Assembly: GCA_934234035.1 (NCBI GenBank)
Contig: CAKQHH010000040.1
Coordinates: 1-10,439, forward strand
Direction of reading: 5' to 3'
Length of the DNA stretch: 10,439 nt
Source: an uncultured Clostridia bacterium
GTDB taxonomy: Bacteria > Bacillota > Clostridia > Peptostreptococcales > Anaerovoracaceae
A program made the position numbers and the translations under genes. This document shows positions 5,946-10,439 of this stretch, one piece after another (the stretch's first letter is position 1; each line of letters opens with the position of its first letter). The notes below the pieces were generated by a model. The model was given only the letters and a program-made list of their open reading frames with translations, did no database searches and was not told the origin of the DNA.

Positions 5946-6647
5946 ATGAGCATCGGAGAGAATTATCTGGAAATTGTAGAACGCAAGAACAGAGCAGCTG
6001 TCCGGAGTGGAAGAAATCCGGAGGATGTCCTGCTCCTGGCAGTGACCAAACTGCACACCGTAGAAGAGATCAATCAGGCTATTTCGGCAGGGGCAACGGA
6101 CGTCGGCGAGAACCGGGTTCAGGAACTGCTGGAGAAGTACGACCGCACGACAGAACCGGTGCGCTGGCACCTGATCGGTCATCTGCAGACCAACAAAGTA
6201 AAGAATATTATCGATAAGGTTGTCCTGATCCACTCCGTGGATTCGCTGAAGCTGGCGAAGGAAATCAGCAAACGGGCGATTGCCGCGGACAAAGTGATGG
6301 ACATCCTCATTGAAATCAATATTGGGATGGAAGAATCCAAATCCGGCGTACCGGCGGAGGACGTGGAGTCTCTGGTAAAAGAAATCGCCGCGGAATGCGA
6401 AGGCGTCCGAATTCGAGGCGTGATGTGTGTGCCGCCGATCGGAGAGACCCCGGAAGATTCCAGACCTTATTTTAAAAAGACAAAGGCAATCTTTGATAAC
6501 CTGAAGACCCTGGACCTCCGGCAGGAGCGATTCCTGCCGGATACCCTGTCCATGGGCATGTCCGGAGATTTCGAAGTGGCGGTGGAAGAAGGCGCCACGA
6601 TTGTGCGGGTGGGAAGCTCCATCTTCGGAAAGAGAAATTATCGCTGA
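5946..6647 (+). CDS. yggS: YggS/PLPBP family pyridoxal phosphate homeostasis protein
   Basis: This single-domain TIM-barrel protein binds pyridoxal 5'-phosphate and keeps free PLP and amino-acid pools balanced; no enzymatic activity is established for the family. The 233 residues contain the PLP lysine K35 in LLAVTKLHT, DVGENRVQELLEKY, WHLIGHLQTNKVKNI, and the phosphate-binding C-terminal motif SMGMSGDFEVAVEEGAT with VRVGSSIFGKRNY. The length is typical. GAGGAG (5932-5937) lies 8 nt before ATG 5946. An ATG at 5941 opens only ATG-AAA-TGA and is not the start. Linkage with sepF and yggT is conserved in Gram-positive bacteria (B. subtilis ylmE-ylmF-ylmG). Confidence 0.97.
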   Translation: MSIGENYLEIVERKNRAAVRSGRNPEDVLLLAVTKLHTVEEINQAISAGATDVGENRVQELLEKYDRTTEPVRWHLIGHLQTNKVKNIIDKVVLIHSVDSLKLAKEISKRAIAADKVMDILIEINIGMEESKSGVPAEDVESLVKEIAAECEGVRIRGVMCVPPIGETPEDSRPYFKKTKAIFDNLKTLDLRQERFLPDTLSMGMSGDFEVAVEEGATIVRVGSSIFGKRNYR

Positions 6648-6695
6648 TTTTAAATGGTATCGACTGCATGAACGTGCGGAAATGGAGGAAGTGTA

Positions 6696-7265
6696 ATGGG
6701 CATTAAGGACTTTGTGAATGGCGTCCTGGGCATTGACGATGAATATGATGATGAAGTAATCACGGAAAAGGAAATCGAGGAAGAGAAGAAGAAAATCTCC
6801 GCCTCCTCCCGATCCGGAGAAGGTATTAAAGTGGACAAGGTAGAACCGACGCCTGCCGGAAACAGCTATAAGATGGATAATTCCTACGAAAGCATCGCAC
6901 CGAAGCTTTCCAGAGGACAGGTGAATAAGAATTATTCCATGAACGGTTCCGCGCCGTTCAAGATGCTGGTGGTGGAGCCGAAGTCCTTTGATGAATGCAC
7001 CAAGCTGGTGGACAATCTGAAATCCAGAAAGCCGGTCATCATCAACCTGGAGCGGGTGGAGACAGATCTGGCAAAGAAGATGTTCGACTTCATGAGCGGC
7101 GCAACCTACGCCCTGAGCGGAAACGTTCAGCGTGTAACCGCAAATATTTTTATCTTCGCACCGGCCAATGTGGACATTGCAGCGAAGATGAACAATCGGG
7201 AAACCGCAGCACAGCCGGCCGCCGGAAACTATCCGTCCCAAGAGACCAAGAGTCCGTGGAGGTAG
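6696..7265 (+). CDS. sepF: Cell division protein SepF
   Basis: SepF tethers FtsZ to the membrane and organises the septal ring in Gram-positive bacteria. The 189-residue product has the expected layout: an N-terminal amphipathic membrane-targeting helix (MGIKDFVNGVLGI), an acidic, low-complexity linker (about 14-85), and the SepF core at 88-162. The core includes FKMLVVEPKSFDECTKLVDN, KPVIINLERVETDLAKK and FDFMSGATYALSGNVQRV. A short, unstructured C-terminal tail of about 28 residues ends PWR. GGAGG (6684-6688) lies 7 nt before the ATG. The final sepF codons hold the GGAGG for yggT, so the two are coupled. Confidence 0.97.
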   Translation: MGIKDFVNGVLGIDDEYDDEVITEKEIEEEKKKISASSRSGEGIKVDKVEPTPAGNSYKMDNSYESIAPKLSRGQVNKNYSMNGSAPFKMLVVEPKSFDECTKLVDNLKSRKPVIINLERVETDLAKKMFDFMSGATYALSGNVQRVTANIFIFAPANVDIAAKMNNRETAAQPAAGNYPSQETKSPWR

Positions 7266-7268
7266 TGC

Positions 7269-7553
7269 ATGGGTTTGGTACTGATTCGAGCAATCCATTG
7301 GTTTGCCGAAATATTGATTATGATGCTGTTCATACAGTGCATCCTCAGCTGGTTCGTGCAGTCGCCGGCATCCCCGCTGTTCAATGCGTATCGGATACTG
7401 ACGCAGCTGACGGATCCTTTTGTGGCACCGTTTCGAAAGCTGTTGTCCAACGTCAACACGGGAATGTTCGACTTCTCCGTGCTGCTGGCATTCTTTGCCA
7501 TTGAGTTCGCGGAACAGATTTTAACGCTGCTGATCAGTAACTTATTGCTGTAG
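7269..7553 (+). CDS. yggT: YggT family integral membrane protein
   Basis: This 94-residue protein has two membrane segments (about residues 11-30 and 67-92) around the family loop with LTDPFVAPFRKLL (46-58); ILSWFVQSP is also characteristic. The family is conserved beside sepF and divIVA in Gram-positive bacteria (B. subtilis YlmG). Its biochemical role is not settled, although a link to division or membrane organisation is suggested by context and by plastid homologues affecting nucleoid distribution. It starts 3 nt after the sepF stop, with GGAGG (7258-7262) inside sepF. In B. subtilis the S4-domain gene ylmH sits between this gene and divIVA; here it is absent. Confidence 0.93.
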   Translation: MGLVLIRAIHWFAEILIMMLFIQCILSWFVQSPASPLFNAYRILTQLTDPFVAPFRKLLSNVNTGMFDFSVLLAFFAIEFAEQILTLLISNLLL

Positions 7554-7581
7554 CTATATAGAAAGGGAAGGTACTATCATT

Positions 7582-8274
7582 ATGATTATGCCAATTGATA
7601 TCGATAAGAAAGAGTTTACCAGAGATAAGAAGGGATACAACTCCAGAGAGGTAGATGAATTCCTGGACCTGATTATCGTGGATTATGAGAAATGCCTCAA
7701 CGACAACAGAAGCATGGCGCACAAGATTAAGTTCTTGGAAAAGCAGCTGGAAGAGGCTCAGAAGTCCGACAATGCGATGCTGGACACGCTGGAAACCGCA
7801 AAGCGCCTGATGGCAGATATTTCCGCCAGTGCAGAGCGGAGAGCGGAGCTGATGATTCGCGACGCAGAGCTGGAAGCGGAGACCATGGTTCTGGATGCCA
7901 AGGCAACCGTTCGCAAGCTGAACGATGAACACGTTCTTCTGAAGAACAAGGTGGAGAGACTGAGAACCAATTACAGAAGAATGCTGGAAAACGAACTGAA
8001 CGATCTGGATGCGGACGAGTACGGTCTGAACCCGGATATGGACCGCAGCGATATCGCGGATATCGACAAAGCATTCTCCAATGCACCGGATCCGGAAGCA
8101 ACCCAGGAGACACTGGTGGTTTCTCAGAAGCAGGAAAAGGAAAAGGAAGTTCCGGCAGTGAAGTCCGCTCCGGTGACCGATCCGGCTCACGCAACGGTGG
8201 CAGACCTTTCCGACAGCCTGAAGAAAATTGCAGAAGATAAGACTCAGCAGGAAGGAACCATTATTCTGAAATAA
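7582..8274 (+). CDS. divIVA: DivIVA-domain cell division/polarity protein
   Basis: DivIVA self-assembles at curved membranes of poles and septa and recruits division or envelope proteins. The 230 residues begin with the membrane-binding DivIVA N-domain: MPIDIDKKEFTRDKKGYNSREVDEFLDLIIVDYEKCL (3-39). It has the conserved F12, G18-Y19 and DEFL. A long heptad-rich coiled coil follows (about 40-140), and then an acidic, proline- and glutamate-rich tail. I choose ATG 7582, 9-10 nt after the AAGGGAAGG stretch (7563-7571); ATG 7588 would put it 16 nt away. The stop overlaps the lspA start (TAATG). Confidence 0.95.
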   Translation: MIMPIDIDKKEFTRDKKGYNSREVDEFLDLIIVDYEKCLNDNRSMAHKIKFLEKQLEEAQKSDNAMLDTLETAKRLMADISASAERRAELMIRDAELEAETMVLDAKATVRKLNDEHVLLKNKVERLRTNYRRMLENELNDLDADEYGLNPDMDRSDIADIDKAFSNAPDPEATQETLVVSQKQEKEKEVPAVKSAPVTDPAHATVADLSDSLKKIAEDKTQQEGTIILK

Positions 8275-8729
8275 TGATGATTGGAACGATTATTATTCTG
8301 GTCCTGGCACTGGATCAGATTACGAAATTCCTGATACGGGCGAATTTTATTGTAGGTGAGACGCTCCCGATGATTCCGGACATACTTCATTTGACGTATG
8401 TCCGGAATACGGGGGCGGCTTTTAGTATGTTTCGGAATATGCCGGTGGTGACCGTCGGCTTTCCAATCCTGATGGTCATCCTGTGCCTGGCAGCGGCCGT
8501 TTATTTTTATCGCCGGAAGGAACGAATTCCGGCCGCTCTGTGTGCCTTGATTGCTGCCGGGGGTATGGGAAACCTAATCGACCGGCTGATGCTGGGATAC
8601 GTGACGGATATGATTGATTTTAGGGTATTTCCGGTTTTCAACGTGGCGGACATTGCCGTGACGGTGGGCTGCGTCCTGCTGGCACTGTGGATTCTCAAGA
8701 CGGAGGACCGGGGAAAGGGGGAACAGTAA
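8274..8729 (+). CDS. lspA: Lipoprotein signal peptidase (signal peptidase II)
   Basis: LspA cleaves the signal peptide of diacylglyceryl prolipoproteins within the membrane. The 151-residue product has four hydrophobic segments (about 2-20, 57-78, 85-102, 122-140). It carries the conserved D14-Q-x-T-K, VRNTGAAFS (43-51), GGMGNLIDRL (96-105), and the aspartyl protease dyad D112 (VTDMIDF) and D126 (NVADIAV). Its ATG overlaps the divIVA stop as TAATG, and no Shine-Dalgarno sequence lies at a useful distance (the nearest purine-rich site is about 20 nt upstream). Translation thus probably depends on coupling to divIVA. A second ATG follows directly at 8277. Confidence 0.97.
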   Translation: MMIGTIIILVLALDQITKFLIRANFIVGETLPMIPDILHLTYVRNTGAAFSMFRNMPVVTVGFPILMVILCLAAAVYFYRRKERIPAALCALIAAGGMGNLIDRLMLGYVTDMIDFRVFPVFNVADIAVTVGCVLLALWILKTEDRGKGEQ

Positions 8730-9655
8730 TGGAGCGTGAAATTCTCTGCGTGGTGACACCGGACAAAGCGGGAAAGCGGCTGGATGCCTACCTGGCTTCG
8801 GCGGTGGAAGACCTTTCCCGAAACTATGCGGAAAACCTGATCGGCGAGGAACGGGTTCACGTAAATGACGGCATCGAGGCCAAGAAGTACAAGGTCCGGG
8901 AAGGGGACCGAATTCGAATCGATATGCCGGCCCCTCGTCCCATCGACGTGGAGCCTCAGAACATTCCCCTGGACATTCTGTACGAAGATGAAGATGTCAT
9001 CGTGGTGAACAAACCCCGTGGCATGGTGGTGCACCCAAGCGCCGGCAATTGGGACGGTACCCTGGTAAATGCCATCATGTACCACTGCGGGGACTCCCTG
9101 TCCTCCATCAACGGGGCCATCCGTCCCGGCATCGTGCATCGAATCGACAAGGACACCAGCGGCCTTCTTATGATTGCGAAGAACAATAAGGCCCACGAGT
9201 CTTTGGCGGAGCAGCTCCGGGTGCACAGCGTGACCCGGGAATACCGGGCGCTGGTCTACGACAACATTCGGGAGGACGAGCTGACCATCGATATTCCCAT
9301 CGGCCGCGACGAGCGGAACCGCCTGCGGCGCGCCGTGAACGGAAGCAATCCGAAGGAGGCCGTAACCCATGTGAAGGTATTGGAGCGGTACGGCAAATAC
9401 ACCCTGATCGCCGCCCGGCTGGAAACGGGCCGGACTCATCAGATTCGCGTGCACCTCTCCCACATCAAACATCCACTGGTGGGGGACACCACCTACGGGC
9501 CGAAGAAGCAAATCTACGGGCTGGACGGACAGCTTCTCCACGCCAAAACCCTGGGCTTTATCCATCCGTCCACCGGCGAATACATGGAATTCGACAGCCC
9601 CCTGCCGGATTATTTCAAAGACATATTGGAACGAATTGAAAGGAGCAGACCATGA
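8729..9655 (+). CDS. rluD: RluA/RluD-family 23S rRNA pseudouridine synthase
   Basis: The enzyme converts uridines to pseudouridine in large-subunit rRNA; position next to lspA matches B. subtilis YlyB. The 308 residues have an N-terminal S4 RNA-binding domain (about 14-65: KRLDAYLASAV, then VHVNDGIEAKKYKVREGD). The catalytic domain follows with VVNKPRGMVVHPSAGN, the active-site motif HRIDKDTSGLLMIAKN (catalytic D142) and GRTHQIRVHLSHIKHPLVGD. The start is ATG 8729, overlapping the lspA stop (TAATG) with AAAGGGGGA (8714-8722) just upstream; an in-frame upstream start at 8687 lies inside lspA and is not needed. The exact target uridines cannot be read from sequence. Confidence 0.93.
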   Translation: MEREILCVVTPDKAGKRLDAYLASAVEDLSRNYAENLIGEERVHVNDGIEAKKYKVREGDRIRIDMPAPRPIDVEPQNIPLDILYEDEDVIVVNKPRGMVVHPSAGNWDGTLVNAIMYHCGDSLSSINGAIRPGIVHRIDKDTSGLLMIAKNNKAHESLAEQLRVHSVTREYRALVYDNIREDELTIDIPIGRDERNRLRRAVNGSNPKEAVTHVKVLERYGKYTLIAARLETGRTHQIRVHLSHIKHPLVGDTTYGPKKQIYGLDGQLLHAKTLGFIHPSTGEYMEFDSPLPDYFKDILERIERSRP

Positions 9656-10308
9656 GCAAAGTCACATCCAAACCCGGAACCATGCTCTATCCGGTCCCTA
9701 CCGTGATGGTGAGCTGCAGCGACGGGGAAAAAGACAATATCATCACCATCGGTTGGTCCGGCATCGTGAACAGCGAGCCGCCGATGACCTATGTGTCCGT
9801 GCGAAAATCCCGTTTTTCCCATCATCTGATACAGGCAAAAAAAGAATTCGTCATCAACCTGGTGAACGAGGACCTGGTGAAGGCGGCGGATTTCTGCGGC
9901 GTCCGTTCCGGTGAAAACCTGGATAAGTGGAAAGAGATGAATCTGCACCGGGAAAAAGCATCCATCGTGGACGTTCCGATGATTGCAGAATCCCCGGTGA
10001 GCCTGGAATGCGTGGTGAAAGAAGTCTCGGAACTGGGTTCCCACGATATGTTCCTGGCGGAAATCGTGGCCGTTCATGTGGATGAGAAATACGTGGGCGA
10101 GAACGGCGCCTTCGAGTTCGAGCGCATGAAGCTCACTGCCTATAACCACGGCAAGTATTACGCCCTCAAGAAGGAACCCCTGGGCTTCTTCGGTTTCTCG
10201 GTGATGAAGCCGAAAACCGCAAAACGGAAGCGCAGGGAAGAAGCCGGAAAGCGGAGACAGGAATTCCGGAAGCGCACCAAAGCGAAGGGAAGATCAAGGA
10301 AGAAGTAG
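9652..10308 (+). CDS. Flavin reductase-like (FMN-binding split-barrel) protein with basic tail
   Basis: The first ~185 residues match the flavin reductase-like/DIM6-NTAB family, a split barrel that binds FMN. The signature regions are PVPTVMVSCSDGEKDNIITIGW (split here: PVPTVMVSCS at 14-23, NIITIGWSGIVNSEPP at 29-44), YVSVRKSRFSHHLI (47-60), FVINLVNEDL (66-75), DFCGVRSGENLDKW (80-93) and the closing YYALKKEPLGFFGFS (169-183). Substrate and electron donor are unknown; such proteins range from flavin reductases to flavoredoxins. Residues 186-218 form an unusual tail with 19 Lys/Arg out of 33 residues, ending KGRSRKK, which is not part of the fold and suggests nucleic-acid or ribosome binding. 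The ATG overlaps the rluD stop (ATGA), with AGGAG (9641-9645) 6 nt upstream, so it is the last gene of the operon. Confidence 0.85.
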   Translation: MSKVTSKPGTMLYPVPTVMVSCSDGEKDNIITIGWSGIVNSEPPMTYVSVRKSRFSHHLIQAKKEFVINLVNEDLVKAADFCGVRSGENLDKWKEMNLHREKASIVDVPMIAESPVSLECVVKEVSELGSHDMFLAEIVAVHVDEKYVGENGAFEFERMKLTAYNHGKYYALKKEPLGFFGFSVMKPKTAKRKRREEAGKRRQEFRKRTKAKGRSRKK

Positions 10309-10312
10309 CTCG

Positions 10313-10340
10313 CAGGCCGGCGGTTCGCCGCCATAGCCTG
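10313..10340 (+). repeat. Hairpin with UUCG tetraloop after the last gene
   Basis: GGCGG (10319-10323) pairs with CCGCC (10328-10332) around a TTCG tetraloop. An outer CAGGC (10313-10317) / GCCTG (10336-10340) helix is separated by a small internal loop. It starts 4 nt after the flavin-reductase stop. No T-run follows, so it is more likely an mRNA 3'-end stabiliser or a pause site than an intrinsic terminator. Confidence 0.5.
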
Positions 10341-10350
10341 TACCCCACCG

Positions 10351-10387
10351 ACCGAAGCCGCCGGCGCTCGAAAACGGCGGCTTTGGT
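10351..10387 (+). repeat. 13-bp inverted repeat downstream of the operon
   Basis: ACCGAAGCCGCCG (10351-10363) pairs with CGGCGGCTTTGGT (10375-10387), 13 bp with one G-U pair and an 11-base loop. Only three T's sit in the descending arm and none follow, so it is at best a weak terminator. Its 3' arm overlaps the 5' arm of the next inverted repeat (10383-10432), so the two structures exclude each other. Confidence 0.55.
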
Positions 10388-10432
10388 GCAAGCAAACCGG
10401 GAAAACCATTGATTGCGTAGGCCTTGCACCAA
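10383..10432 (+). repeat. 10-bp inverted repeat with 30-base spacer at window end
   Basis: TTGGTGCAAG (10383-10392) is perfectly complementary to CTTGCACCAA (10423-10432). The spacer of 30 bases has no clear coding signal. The window ends 7 bases later at an ATG without a ribosome binding site, so no downstream gene can be called. It could be an RNA switch with the preceding hairpin, or a protein-binding site. Confidence 0.5.
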
Positions 10433-10439
10433 GAAAATG

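Noticed and set aside
5941..5949. ATG-AAA-TGA mini-ORF overlapping the yggS start
   Set aside because: Two codons only, and the spacing from GAGGAG favours the ATG at 5946. Most likely chance.
10313..10340. tRNA T-arm or small stable RNA because of GGCGG-TTCG-CCGCC
   Set aside because: The loop is a tetraloop, not a 7-base T-loop, and no acceptor, D or anticodon arms can be found around it.
1..10439. Mobile element, CRISPR, toxin-antitoxin or defence genes
   Set aside because: None of the real reading frames resembles these; no spaced direct repeats, transposase motifs or att-like duplications were seen.

Overview
The window reads as a conserved housekeeping region from a Gram-positive anaerobe of the class Clostridia, with moderate GC. 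The clues are SEC-C-tagged methionine aminopeptidase, the ylxM-ffh and rpsP-khpA-rimM-trmD blocks, a HlyD-like protein next to yggS-sepF-yggT-divIVA, and strong AGGAGG-type ribosome binding sites throughout. An Anaerovoracaceae-like (old Family XIII) lineage is possible, but the sequence alone does not settle it. All genes lie on the + strand and none is visibly broken.

Layout. Bases 1-55 are the 3' end of a 5S rRNA gene, so a ribosomal RNA operon ends here. It is followed by a T-run and by a strong hairpin terminator (102-147). A promoter at 162-189 then drives map (223-1095). A long near-perfect inverted repeat (1173-1219) separates map from ylxM, and a near-consensus extended -10 promoter (1201-1229) lies partly inside it. 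Its predicted start point falls within about 3 nt of the ylxM ATG, so the ylxM-ffh transcript may be leaderless. Next come rpsP, khpA, a 12-bp hairpin, rimM and trmD: ribosomal protein S16, an RNA-binding KH protein, a 16S maturation factor and the tRNA m1G37 methyltransferase.

From about 4880 a second promoter seems to start a cell-envelope and division block: a membrane-anchored HlyD-like protein, yggS (PLP homeostasis), sepF, yggT, divIVA and lspA. This runs straight into an RluD-type pseudouridine synthase and a flavin-reductase-like protein with a very basic C-terminal tail. Spacing is tight: TAATG overlaps at divIVA/lspA and lspA/rluD, an ATGA overlap at rluD/flavin reductase, and gaps of 1-3 nt at ylxM/ffh, rimM/trmD and sepF/yggT. 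This implies polycistronic transcription and translational coupling. The last 131 bases hold only inverted repeats, two of which compete with each other.

The theme is protein synthesis and export (Map, SRP, S16, RimM, TrmD, LspA, RluD) beside the septum machinery (SepF, YggT, DivIVA). I see no mobile element, CRISPR array, phage gene or defence system, and no clearly new multi-gene system. The items most worth a second look are the ylxM promoter/palindrome, the RNA hairpins within and after the operons, the HlyD-like protein in the division block, and the basic tail of the flavin-reductase-like protein.
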